From Adiantum capillus-veneris (taxonomy: Eukaryota; Streptophyta; Polypodiopsida; Polypodiales; Pteridaceae): 64,000 nt of DNA. Each line of letters starts with the position of its first letter. Positions within the stretch are counted from its first letter, which is position 1. The stretch is taken from NCBI GenBank assembly GCA_014529385.2, contig CM043953.1:85260342-85324341 (forward strand), read 5' to 3'. The position numbers and the translations under genes were made by a program. Positions 53,179 through 64,000 of the stretch are shown here, piece by piece. Under the pieces are notes generated by a model, which made no database searches, was not told the DNA's origin, and saw nothing but the letters and a program-made list of their open reading frames with translations.

Positions 53179-55208
53179 CTCCATAAGCACTTCCCAGGAT
53201 CAGAGATCTTGAAATATATTTCCCAAAGAGAGATGTATGGTATGGAATCACTTACTGATTTCGGTTGAAGAAATTCGTAGATTTTATTGTTGTCCATCAT
53301 TGCATCTATCACTATGAATGTGATATAAAAGATTGTTTGCTCTTCCTCCTGTGTAAAGTTGATGTATCTGCTACGATCTTCAAGAGCTTGTATGAGCAAA
53401 TTCCTGAACTGTAGCTCATAAAATGCATTCAACCTGGGTAGGCTCATCAAGTCAAACATTCTATGACCTTCATGATTTAGGAAAGCTTGATCCATGCTTC
53501 CAGCTGCTATTGGAAGGTATTGCAAATAGTTAACCACATAAGTAGAAAATAGACAAAGGTTTCTATTGCTTGCAACACATTGGAAGAGAATAGATTTTGG
53601 TACTGATTGATGAAATATCCACATGTAGCAATCAACAAGTTTTTCATCTATGATGAAGACCAGAAGCATCACAATGTGCGACCTCCATACACCAAAGAAC
53701 CAAATGAAGAAGGTTTGGAAACATCCGTTCATCACCAAGTATTCATGTCCTCTTCCACTTAAGAAGGTATGGTGCCCCCGATGAAAGGTATATGTGAAGA
53801 GAGGAGAAGTTGACTCTGAAGAGGTGAAACCCAATGTGAAGATGATTGGGGCTTCAAAAGCTTGGATTTTGTTGCTAAGAGATTGTCCCATGAATGAAGA
53901 GCCACCCACTAAAACACCATTGGAGAGAATGATACCCTTCTGATAGTTTCCTTTTATGATTTTATCTTTTACTACTCTCCCATGTTCTTCATCCCCTTCT
54001 AAGCCCCCCCTTTGGCAAGGTTGTAACTCCTCACATTGTACCACCTCAAAGGTTGACGGATTACTGTTTGATTTTGTGAAAACTTTGGCTTCTTGCATGA
54101 TAGGTTCCTCCATGCTTAACATACATGGGTCGTACCAATGCTTTTCAACATCCTCAAGCACTTCTTGAAGATTATCCTCACATGGATTCAACTCACACTC
54201 TTCTACTTTGTTTTGGAGTTGGCATTCCATGTACACAATCATCTCTTTATGATCAATATGGTCTATGATCTCCCCACCTATGATTTCATCTTCTTCTTCA
54301 CTCTCTTCTTTTAGACAAGATACACTCCCAGAACATTCCATAAGATCAAGGTTACCTTCAAGGTCTTCATTCTCCATTGAGTCGTGTTGCACAAAAGCTT
54401 CGTCTGCTCGGACTAGAAATTGATCCTCCGCCAAAAGGTTGGATGTATCCATTATTGAATCATCAATGCCATTTGAGATATTTTGTGTCGATTTTTTCAT
54501 GCTTGTGATAAAGGTAGAAGAAAGAGATTCCACATTCAAATCTTGGCCACACACTTTAGCACTTGAATAATCAGTTGGCATGTAAGTAACTTCTTCAACA
54601 TTTGTCAGAGTAGAAGGAGACAAGTATGGCAAAGAAGCTGACTCCTTGATAGAAACACTTTCATGATGGTTGGTTCTTCCAGCAGGATGGAAACCATTTT
54701 TGATGTAGAAGTACTTGTGAAGCTTCCTTCGGGCAATAGTGACCACTTCTTCAAAGGTAGAGGGTCCACTACAAGTAATCTTAGTCTTTAGGAAAGGACA
54801 CAAACCCGAAATAAATTGCTCCATTTTTACATAATCTGGAAATGTAGAACTAAACCCACATCCTCCCCATTGATGAGAAAAAATATCCTCATAAGCATAG
54901 TAGTCTTCACCATGTTGTTGAAGTCTCCCTAATGAAGCCCATGCTTTCTCCGTTGCTGGAAATTTAGAGAATCTGGTCTTAAAAGCTTTGGAAATTTGGG
55001 TATACCCATCTTCAATCTGAAAAGACATACTCCAAAACCATTGCTGAGTGTTGCCTCTAAGGCATAGCAATAGAAAATCCCTTTTTTCAATGTCATCCCT
55101 TTTACCAAGGATACGACAAACCATTCTAAAATCAGCAAGAAAATCATCAACATCTTCTTCTAGATTTCCGAAGAAGATTGGGATATCATCAAAGGTATAG
55201 CGTGTCAT
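53179..55208 (-). CDS. gag: Element E gag-like protein
   Basis: An ATG at 55208 opens a frame of about 676 codons of element E sequence that then runs a few codons into the duplicated protease segment. Residues 1-180 look like a retrotransposon gag domain (F-F-G-N-L-E-E, D-F-R-M-V-C, L-L-C-L-R-G-N-T-Q-Q-W-F, F-I-S-G-L, F-E-E-V-V-T-I-A-R). No zinc knuckle is seen. The middle is acidic and serine-rich (E-E-E-D-E-I-I-G-G-E-I-I). The last 200 residues (from about 480) are hydrophobic and aromatic with no family I recognise. The frame is open throughout, unusual in this decayed setting. Confidence 0.7.
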
Positions 55209-55500
55209 AGTCTCTCAATGCTAGAACCACACAAAGATTAGTTCCAAAAAATCATTTTCTCTCATGACATCAACTAACTACACAAAGTTTTGAAAGGTCT
55301 TTCAACATGAATTCTAAACTCTTATGTGAAAATGTTTTTTTCCTTTCTTATGTTATGCTAATCCAAACCATATTCTAGATCAATTTTTTTGGCCTTCAAA
55401 TTAAACTCGGTCATGCAAGTTTTCATGATTCATATAATCTACTTGATTATGCTAAAATTCAAGCATTCATGCAATACAACAACAATCAGCACAAAGTCAT
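55209..55500 (-). other. Element E leader
   Basis: About 290 bp between the primer-binding site and the gag ATG. AT-rich, with no feature beyond this. Confidence 0.7.
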
Positions 55501-55518
55501 TCCTCCGTGGCGGCACCA
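55501..55518 (-). promoter_or_regulatory. Element E primer-binding site
   Basis: Minus strand TGGTGCCGCCACGGAGGA, 4 nt inside the 5' LTR end. It differs by one base from the element D site, suggesting the same primer tRNA. Confidence 0.8.
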
Positions 55519-55522
55519 AAAT

Positions 55523-56527
55523 TGAGCCGGTCCGGGGTGGGCAACAAGAGAGGCGACCTCTAAACACCTCTCAAGGCTCCCGTGCTCCTCAATTTGGGCT
55601 GGGGCAACCACAAGCACAACAAAACAACAAACCCACAGCCAACCCACACAAGATAGGGGCACAACCTAGTTATGATATGCGAACCAGGACGCAAGAGATT
55701 TTTTTCCAACTAATAAGATACAACACAAAACAAACACACAAGCAACTTCACACCAAGACACACACAAAATGGACTAGAAAGAGCTAGAGCAAACGGAAGA
55801 GAGAGAGGAATGGATCTTGCGTAATACCTTATTTGTGACTTGCAAATGGAGATGGTTCATTATGTTGCTATCGTAGAGCTTGTACAAAACTAACTCAATG
55901 CTTAGTGATTGCTAAACAGTGCCAAAACACACACTGTCTTAGGGTGTGGGAGACCTCTCACCACAATACCCTCTTACAATGAACATAAAATTGGCAAAAC
56001 ACACTAAACACTTTCTAAAAACAAGATCAACCGATAGAGACTCAAAATACACAAGTCACCTTGGATTCACCAAACCATATTGCTTAAATGCAAGGACGAA
56101 GATTTCAACGTCAAATCACGCCTCTAATGCACCAAACCTCAATTTTTTGATGATGGAGGAACATATACAATAGTGGTTTTGAGATTTGTGGAACTCACTC
56201 TCTCTCACTTGCAATGTGTAGCTTAAAAGCTTCTCTCACACCAAGAGTGAAGCTCACAAGTGGTTGCTACACCTAAGTCTCTCCTTACGCATAGAGTGTT
56301 GGGGTGTTATGTGAGATATTGGAGGTTATTTTACAAGAAGGAGAGGGGCCTATTTATAGATTGGAGACCCCTCATTAAGATTATTGGAAATCCTAATTTA
56401 CAAGCTAACAAATCAGGATTATGATTTTTTTGAATATCAAAACATTGCGGGCCTTCCTTGTCTACATGAGTCATGGATATGGGCTCAAAAGAGAGCATTA
56501 CATAAGGTGAAAGTAGAGTTTTAAGGA

Positions 56528-56566
<39 letters not shown>

Positions 56567-57081
56567 ACTATGCATATGTCTTGAGGTGAGGTGTCTTTTA
56601 TGGTTAGGTCAATGGCTATTTTGTGTTAGTATGTTAGTGGTTAGTGTTAGTAATCACTAGAAGGTTAATGATATATTTACAATGGGTAGAATGGGGTGGA
56701 TGGTTGAATGAAGTGAGGAAATCCTTATGATGGTGAAGCTTAAAGAAGGACTTACTTGTGTAGGTTCCCAAAATGACTATCGATCATCTTCTTCTTCTTC
56801 TCTTCTTTATACCACCGCCGCCAGGGTTGATTATCGCGATGAAAATGGTAATTTTGTTGATGAGATCTCTTCATTTGCAGAGGCTAAGCATGGTTTACAT
56901 GCAGAATTTTATGTATATAGAGAAGGGGTAAGACGGAATTGTACTTTGGAAGAGAGGCATAGAGATGGTGTATGTACATGTGGAGCTCATATGAGAGCTA
57001 TGGGATCAAGAGGAGAGGTTAATGGTGAAGAAGGTGAGAGAAACCATTGAAGGTGCAGTTTTGAGTGAGGGATTGAGAGGA

Positions 57082-57126
<45 letters not shown>

Positions 57127-58180
57127 AGTGTGGAAAGAGGTGAGAGAAGACTATGGGCTACTTGTGAGAAAAGTGGGCAGACTGGGGTCCACTCAAAAAA
57201 TCCTAGCTCACTAGTGGTTGCTCCAAAAATCACCAACATTTTTGAGATGATTACTCATCTCTTGGTTCACATTTTATCTTTTTACCACTGCTTCAAATTC
57301 AGAGTGGAGATGGATATTTAAAATCCCACCAAAAGACCTGTTTTTTCTTCACAAAAAGTCTTCAGTGGCCCCCCTATTGTTGAATTTGCATATGGCTCCA
57401 AAGGGGAGCCCCTCCTTGCATGAGAGCATGACATAATTGATTCCTAGGGGTTTGAAAATGTGCATGGTTGTGGATTATGCACAAATATAATACATAAATA
57501 TGATGAAAAAAGATAGGCTAGTATATATAAATAATTTATGGAATCTAGAATAGTGTGGGCTATAAATATATAAAAAATAAATATATGAAAATATAGGGAA
57601 TCAAATGAGGAGGCCCTCATTTATTTTATTGATGTATATTTATTTACAAGAGGTAAGAAATAATACCTATAAGAAATAGGAATTTAGTGAAAGGCAATGA
57701 CTGATGGTGGAAAGTATTTTTGAGGTTTTTTCTTAGGAGTGGATTCACACCAAAAATAAGAGAATCTTGTGTGAAGATATTTTTATAAAGAATAAAGAGC
57801 ATGCAAAATGGTAAGAAAATTGTGGTAATGGTGAGTCAATGTACATAGCATACATAGACAAATAACACACACCTAGGTAGAAATATTTAAATAAATACCA
57901 ATATAATTATGAAAATTCCTTATATTTAGGCCCTATATACAATGAAATATTTACACACAAATGGGCCATAATATATCTTATTTTTTAATTTTTTAATTTT
58001 TTTGGATCAACTAGCCCAATGACTAGCTAACTGAGGGTTTTAACAAGATATGGGAAAAGCCCCCTAACTCACGCACGCCTATGTATAATGAAAGGTAAGA
58101 ATGGCCACAATGTTTATGTGATTTTAGTAGGGTGGGGTAACTCACTATGGCAATTACGGAGAGCCCAAAAACGGCTATCA
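55523..58180 (-). repeat. Element E 5' LTR (LTR-E)
   Basis: 2658 bp. Minus strand TGATAGCCG to CCGGCTCA. TATA-like box near 56351-56360. It contains a (GA)n run at about 56530-56563 and a (TG)n run at 57083-57123, both of different length from the 3' copy. A 107-codon antisense frame at 56727-57050 is open here but carries a stop in the 3' copy, so it is not a likely gene. Confidence 0.87.
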
Positions 58181-58782
58181 GTAGCACTACTATCTGAATC
58201 CTCTGAACTTCCATCACTGGCGATTTCAGATTCATCATCTTCAGACACCTCTTCTAATGCCAGAGGCTGTTTGGTAATCATATCAAACATCCTCTTCTCT
58301 CTCTTTTTGCTATACACAGCGATTGTGCCCTTGAACCAATCTTGTACATCACCAACAGCTCTTAACCAAGGTCGTCCCAATATGAGAGGAAAAGCTCATA
58401 AACCTTCTGGCATAATGTGAAAGTTCACCATAACTTTCACTTAAAAAACATCAATCTCCAAACCTTTGACTAGTCCCAAACACTTAACTTTGGCATGATT
58501 TGCTAGTCAAATCCTGAACCCAGAGCTTCCAAACATGATCAAGCCAAGTCTCTCGACACATGACTGTGTGATCACACAAACTTGTGCACCTCCATCAATG
58601 TAGGCCTCTCCCATGCCCACACCTTTGTGCCAAGCGTTCACCACAAGAAAGATGTCGGGTAACTCGTCTAGAGACAACACTCTCACATGACCACGCTTCG
58701 GCTCTTTTTCAATAGGATTCACTACTAACGACTTCCACTACCTCTTGAATCTGGGTACCATGTTCATCAACTGTCCAAAAGT
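58181..58782 (-). pseudogene. Element D AP1-like protease domain
   Basis: E-A-Y-I-D-G-G-A-Q-V-C-V-I-T-Q-S-C marks the active-site loop with D-G-G in place of D-(T/S)-G. The end reads L-G-R-P-W-L near 58370. An acidic serine-rich tail (E-D-D-E-S-E-I-A-S-D-G-S-S-E-D) runs to the element E boundary. Stops at about 58505 and 58740 break it. Confidence 0.82.
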
Positions 58783-60021
58783 ACAATTTACTTTCCTCCC
58801 AATCAGATCCTCTTTGAGACTATAAGTTGTCTGACCTTCTCCAAATGGCAAATCCGCTACTTCAAACTTCCTGCGAGGTCTCCTTTTGTTCTTGGTCTTT
58901 GCATCTTCAGCCTCTTTCTCCTTCCCTTTCTTCTTGCTAGGGCCAGCACCATTTGGTGCCCTTTTCCGCTTCCCCAATGACATCATATCTGCCTCTTTTT
59001 TCTCAACTTGCACAATACCCACATGACCACATGATGTTGAAGCTGGATTCTCTTGTTTAGCACCACGATCCTCTTGTATATCCAAGGCATAATCATTAGA
59101 CCTGTCACAAACGTGTTGGGAAAGTGGGTACATATCACCTCCCATCCTCTTTGGCTTTGTACAATGAGTGGTGCTGATATGTCCCCGTTCACCATGATTA
59201 TAATAATTAGGGATAAACCTTCTTGCTGGTTGAGGAGCACCTTGTCCACGACCCGTATTGGCATTAGGTTGGGCTTCATATGGCTGAACCACCCCTCTAC
59301 CACCGCCAGGACCATGACCACCACCAAGGACATTGATCCGTAACTCCTACATCATGGTCATCATGTCCTGCATATTACGTTGCAATTGCTCAGTGTCTAC
59401 AGCCCTTCGCATAGGTTGAACTCTAGCCTCTACCTGGCTCTCCTCATTTTGGCCACCATTAACCTGTCCATGGACCACTCTCCCATACTCGTTAAGTCTT
59501 TGAGCTTTCCATTCTTTCCCCCTGGCAATTACAACTGCTTCTTCAAAAGTGGTAGGCCGCTTCAACTCAACTTTAAACTTCAAACTCTCCTTCAAGGTTG
59601 CCACAAAACGGTCCTTTTTTAACATGGCGGGAGGGGTTTCATTTCCCAATGCTCGGGCCCATTTATCCCAAAGGCGGGTAAAATGCATGACAAAATCATC
59701 CACACTCTGATTAGCCCTCTGAGTGTAGCCCAAAATCTCATGCCAAACTTCATCAGGTGCTTCGACATTCCTGTATTGTGCCAAAAATGCCAGCTTCACA
59801 TGATTATAGTCCAACACAATCCCTGGCGTCTGTGCATGTGCCGCCTCTCCATAATTTTGTAGCCAAGCTTTTGCCTTATCCTGTAAACTGTATTGCAGTA
59901 GCCGTAACAGTATAGCCGGATCCTGTATGCCCCAAGGCAAGCAAGTAACTTCCAATTTCTCAATAAAGGAGTACGCACTTTCACTAGGCAATCCATGAAA
60001 CTTAGGAAACTCGTCTGCCAT
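58783..60021 (-). pseudogene. gag: Element D gag
   Basis: The first ATG in frame is at 60021 (M-A-D-E-F-P-K-F-H-G-L). The gag fold is clear: A-K-A-W-L-Q-N-Y, F-L-A-Q-Y-R-N-V, F-V-M-H-F-T-R-L-W-D-K and T-F-E-E-A-V-V-I-A-R. After a stop near 59345 the C-terminal part (59292-58738) has a zinc-knuckle remnant Y-Y-N-H-G-E-R-G-H-I-S-T-T-H-C, in which the first two Cys are replaced, and a basic stretch (K-K-K-G-K-E-K-E). Confidence 0.85.
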
Positions 60022-60042
60022 GTTTGATTGCCACAGAAACAC

Positions 60043-60331
60043 TTACATGTGACGTCGAAACTGCAAGGGATGTCGATGGATCGCCTAATCCACCTCACAC
60101 TGGGTAACCCGACCCCCAGTGCTCGGATTCACAAAACTTCACGAACCTCATAAAGGCTGCAATCCAAATTAAATGACCGCCTCACTTGCTGTCCACAAAT
60201 AGCATATACATAGGCGGTTGTCCTTATGGACAACCGCCATAAGAGGTTGTCCTTAAGGACCCACATCCCATTTACATTTTCTGTCTGCATAGGATACGAA
60301 TTTCGTAAAATGTAGAGCACACGAGGATTTC
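60043..60331 (-). other. Element D leader with stem-loop
   Basis: No gene. A perfect 11-bp inverted repeat around a 4-nt loop lies at 60213-60238 (arms GGCGGTTGTCC and GGACAACCGCC), followed by a 12-bp palindrome GTCCTTAAGGAC at 60249-60260. The position between primer-binding site and gag is where packaging or dimerisation signals are found in retroelements. Confidence 0.7.
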
Positions 60332-60349
60332 TCCTCCGTGGGGGCACCA
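60332..60349 (-). promoter_or_regulatory. Element D primer-binding site
   Basis: Minus strand TGGTGCCCCCACGGAGGA, next to the 5' LTR end. Confidence 0.8.
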
Positions 60350-60355
60350 AAACGA

Positions 60356-61674
60356 TGTTAGCATGCAAACGACAAGAAAACAAGCGCCTCTATTGCTCTG
60401 CACGAGTCACACCGTTGGAAAGAAACCCTGTATGATGGTAGAAAACACCAACGTCGAACACCTATGAAGATGGGTGAGAAACAACTCTAACTCAAACCAT
60501 GACTAAAATTTTAGAAAACCGAGACCATGGAGACAAATCTTGTGTCATGAGGATCTCCGTAGAGCATCCATTTGCTTGATTCTGATAACTGACGAGAAAG
60601 TTACAAGCTTTTGAAGATGGAAGGTCTCTCAAAAGCTCCAAAAAACAAGTCTCTGTAAGCAAAAAAGATGGAAGGTCTTCCATCTTTTGAAGATGGAAGG
60701 TCTCTCAAAAGCTCCAAAAAACAAGTCTCTGTAAGCAAAAAAAGGATGTGTAGGAAAATATAGCTATTAAAGGGGGATTTTTTTGGTTCTTATCCCAAGG
60801 GATTTTCTCTCTCTTCTTAGCCGACTTCATTCCCCTCTTTAGGCACCTTTTTATTGGTCCATTTTTGGCCTTTTTGGGTCAAAAATGAGCTGTCAGCCAC
60901 TTTTTGACCAAGGCAAGTGGGGAAAGGGGATGTCCGGTGGACCCAAAAAGTGGCCAGGCGCCTGGGCAGTTGGTGTGGACTGAAAATGGCACCCCCTCTC
61001 TCCCCCAAATTCCACGAGCCCTCAGAAGCAAGGCCAAGAAGCTCCATTAGCTCCTTTGATACACCATTAGGGGTACCCACTCCCCCCCTTATACCCTCCA
61101 ATTTCAACTTGCTCCCCCCCATGTGGGGTTATTCCATTGCCACATGGCACCATCCTCCCATCTTCCCCAACTTCCCCATGTCCAAACGTGAAATTTATGT
61201 TTTGCCCCCAACTTGAGCCATTTTCTCGGAGGCGTACCCCGACCACTAAATATAGCTCCGTAAAGCATGGCTTGGAGCTTATTACCCCAGCTAACTCCAG
61301 AAATTTCTAAACATACCATTTCTAAAAAAAACCATCAAGTCGGCCGACTTGCCGTCTTCCCACGTGCATCCACCGCCACTTTTTAAGTGAAAAACCATCC
61401 ACGTCGAGTGCGTGTAACTCATGATGTCGGAGTCCGCCGATTTGCAAGCTATCAAGCACGGCTAGAAATGCTCATTAAAAACTATTTTTTGAAGCTCGAC
61501 CAACCCAAAACTCAACCAGCAGCTTGACCAAAACGAAGCCTTTGTACAAGGTTTTTTACACGGACACTTTCAAAGCTGGAAGCACTATGTACATATATAT
61601 GCATGAGGGTGGTCAGCAAGTTGTTTTGGCATGGCTTTTGTAGTCATCCAAAAAATTCCTTACAACGTATGCGT
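60356..61674 (-). repeat. Element D 5' LTR (LTR-D)
   Basis: Matches 45236-46475. It is longer mainly because of a tandem duplication of about 70 bp at about 60600-60740 (repeated AAAAAACAAGTCTCTGTAAG). Confidence 0.85.
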
Positions 61675-64000
61675 TTGAATGTGCATCTGTGCATATGCAT
61701 ACGCGTGTATGTATGGGTTGTATGTGTGTGTGTACATGTCCCGGGGGATTCACCATGTAAAACTTACTGTACCACGTAAGTGCAGGGGAGGGTTTTTTTT
61801 TTACAAGTTAGATAAGCGTATAAGTTAGGGGTAGGCCCCTAATAATTTATCTCCCAAGCTTAAAAATAAGGGAGGGGATATCATATTTATGGTATGGGCG
61901 GGGGGGGGGGGGGGGTGAGAAAAGGGAAAAATGAGAGAAAGTATTTGTGTTTCAAAATCATGACTTCCCAAAAGAGACTTCCCTCAACCTTGTGAGTCAA
62001 TAGATACAAAGATACATACAATAACTAGCACTGCTTTGTATCGATTGCTTGTTTTGTGATTATAGCTCATTTGTTGAGGGATGAAAGCTATAAAGAGTTT
62101 GTATAGATGCAAATTTACACGAAGAACCTAACACAACTTTATAACCATGTTTTTGGGGTAACTTAGATAGATCAGAATTGGACGAGTAGCTAGAGTGTAG
62201 GTTGAATGGGCACATAGCTTGAAAGTCAAACTAAGATACTTGAAGGTACATCTAGTTATCAACAGAAGTGGTTTCTTAGTACATTGCCAATCACTATGCT
62301 ACACACTCTTTGAACAGTTTTACTCAGCTAGGCCCATGTCACATGAGGGCAGCGGACGTAGCCTCCGTGGCTAGAAATGATCGGATACTTTTTGCATGAA
62401 AAAACACCATGTCCCCATCAGAGTAGTCACATGAAGCGGTCGCCTTTTCAACAAAACCTGACAAGTTCTATACGCATCTCCACTCTAATTGGTTGTTGTG
62501 TAGGATGGGAGGGGCTGGGCAGCATAGACCCCTTGGACACAAATCTTCGTAGCACACCCATGACATGGCTTCCAGCTCACCAAAAGGGAAGCTTGTCCAT
62601 CGGTCCATGTGACAGACATTCGGGATGGCGGTGTCGGGGGATATGTATTTTCTACATGAGCTGGACAGGCGTCGGGCCTCTGGTTGTGGGAGGTGTGAAA
62701 GAGAGAGAATGAGAACAACAGATGCAACTGAAGCTAGAAATCACCATACCCTTCAATTAATCAAGTCAAGCTTTAAGTACGACTTAATCGGTAGCCAAGG
62801 CGGGCTGTTAACAGCACCGTCACTTGGATCATCTGCTAACTACGAGTATAAGCTCTCATTTATAGGATTAACCGGGCTGTAATGACACCGTACTTATCAG
62901 AATATTAAATCAATCTCTAGTCGATGACGGTGGTGGTAATTATCTCTTGTTGCTTTATCTGCTTCAAGTTCCATTAGATTCTGCGAGCTTCAAGAGAGAT
63001 TTCCTGCCTCAATCATCAAGCCTCAATTATTATCAATTATCCTACAATTTCCTGCTTTGTGCACTTTGCCCTGCCTTATCTGTCATTCACGACCTCAACT
63101 TCTCCTTAAATCCACTTGATTTTTTATTGCCTTCAAGCTCCAACTCCCTTTCCAAGCCGCTTCAATCTTCCTTTCTTGATTACCTTCTTCTGCTCGAAAC
63201 CTTTCACTCGTTAGATTTTTCTCTTCTTAGTTGAATGTCAAGAGCAAGAGAGAAAGATTCTTCTTGCTTGTGCACGAGAACAAGTCCTTTTGCTTATCCG
63301 AGACACAGAGAGAGAAATTAACCCTCCTTTGCTTTGATTGCTTCGTTTGAGCTCGAGAGGGAGAGAGAGAGAGTCTCTCCTTTGCTTTTGATTGCTTCGT
63401 TCGAGCTTGAGAGGGAGAGAGAGAGAGTCTCTCCTTTGCTTTGCTTGCTTGCCTCGACAAGCTCCTCTCAAGCTCCGCTTGCTTGCCTTCTTCCTCCTCG
63501 CCTTGGCTTGCCCCTTGTGAAAACGAGAGAGAGAGAGAGAGAGAGAGGGAGCGCCCTTGTGCCCCCCCCTTCTGCTTCACCCCGTTGCAATGCCGTTGTT
63601 ACCCTATTATTCTTCTCCCCGAAGCAACTCATTTCTCATTTTTCTTCTATTATTAGCCCTCCCTAAGCAACAATAGCGTTGTCGTTGCTACGGGCATAAA
63701 AAGAATCTCCAGGTGACGTGGCAGCCCGCCGACCGTCGACCATCACGAAACCCAATGGGACTAGTGTCAAAATTCTATGCGCGGAGATGCTAAGAAACTT
63801 CCACTGGAGTCGCGCCCTCGTCCCAGATCCCCTGCGGCCGTTGCAAGCTGTTCTTTCCCTGCGTAGTCCCCTCTCTGCTTGGTGTACCCCATGCCTTCAC
63901 TTTTTTCCTTTTTCTTCCTTTGCTTACACACTTAAGCCCTTAATTGATTAAGTGGGTGGCCCTTAGTGGGCGGCCTCTCACTTGGTTGCCCTTGGGTGGC
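61675..64000. other. Flanking sequence without a supportable gene
   Basis: Begins with the TG/CA-rich tract interrupted by element D. A run of 16 G lies at 61900-61915. From about 63345 to 63550 a unit containing TTGCTTCGTTCGAGCT and (GA)n is repeated, then the sequence becomes GC-richer (63700-63850). Short frames here are in low-complexity sequence and show no domain. It could be a promoter or 5' region of a gene to the right, or an unrecognised LTR. Confidence 0.5.

Larger units (their letters stand above)
49975..58180 (-). mobile_element. Element E: LTR element nested in element D, with duplicated flank
   Basis: Two LTRs (55523-58180 as 5' copy and 49975-52657 as 3' copy), a primer-binding site, a 5' leader and one gag-like ORF. 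Between the gag ORF and the 3' LTR lies a copy of the element D protease segment (52658-53178) that also lies outside the 5' LTR (58181-58782). Flanks GTAG at 49971-49974 and 58181-58184 give a 4-bp target duplication. No RT or integrase remains, so the element is a deletion derivative. Confidence 0.82.
45236..61674 (-). mobile_element. Element D: Tat-like Ty3/gypsy retrotransposon, split by element E
   Basis: Read on the minus strand: 5' LTR (61674-60356), primer-binding site, leader, gag, AP1-like protease, then (after element E) RT, RNase H, second RNase H, integrase, purine tract and 3' LTR (about 46475-45236). It is flanked by ACGT at 45232-45235 and 61675-61678. The surrounding TG/CA-rich tract is continuous across the insertion, which supports the boundaries. 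A second (archaeal-type) RNase H between RNase H and integrase is a known mark of the plant Tat lineage. All genes are broken. Confidence 0.88.

Noticed and set aside
56727-57050. Antisense 107-codon frame in LTR-E
   Set aside because: It carries a stop in the matching 3' LTR and has no equivalent in the solo LTR; most likely chance.
61700-64000. Host gene at the right end
   Set aside because: Several short frames exist but none shows a domain, splice-consistent structure or codon bias; much of the sequence is simple repeat.

Overview
This window is almost wholly made of nested, mostly decayed Ty3/gypsy-type LTR retrotransposons. It is typical of the repeat sea of a large land-plant genome. 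The polymerases carry plant-type reverse transcriptase, RNase H and integrase motifs, the primer-binding sites resemble those of plant gypsy elements, and I see no intact host gene, rRNA or tRNA. The species cannot be named from this sequence.

Five element families are named here. Element A (plus strand, 1-10996) is a pol remnant, a long non-coding linker, a coiled-coil ORF called ORF-X, a polypurine tract and a 3' LTR. Its 5' LTR, primer-binding site and leader appear on the minus strand at about 38675-41229. Element B is the host of A: its pre-RT segment, pol, linker and ORF-X lie on the plus strand (10997-11267, 24890-36005 and about 38616-38673), and its gag, protease and pol N-terminus lie on the minus strand (about 44740-41230). 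The two halves of B join in one reading frame across the A insertion and both flank A with the 5-bp target duplication AACCT. I infer that part of this nest is inverted. Element C (11268-24889, minus) is the best preserved: paired LTRs of about 590 bp, target duplication AGGCC, a gag, a protease ORF and a 1476-codon pol. It sits inside the RT gene of B. B also carries two copies of a 1.35-kb terminal-inverted-repeat transposon and a solo LTR of family E.

Element D (45236-61674, minus) is a Tat-like element with a second RNase H domain. Element E (49975-58180, minus) is nested in D and has 2.7-kb LTRs. A 3.2-kb direct repeat, made of LTR-E plus the adjoining protease segment of D, flanks the gag-like ORF of E. 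Beyond D the last 2.3 kb holds simple repeats and no gene I can support.

The most unusual system is the A/B/C lineage. In all three, a second aspartic-protease-like domain lies downstream of integrase and is followed by a basic tail with repeated W-(V/I)-P-K motifs. An extra polypurine tract follows pol, and accessory ORFs lie between it and the LTR (in A and B as far as the 3' end can be seen). A and B further share a tandem duplication of the integrase zinc-finger module and a non-coding linker with CGCG-centred palindromes about 280 bp apart. The palindrome sequence differs completely between A and B although its flanking context is similar. All functional statements about these features are inference; most copies are broken by stops and frameshifts.
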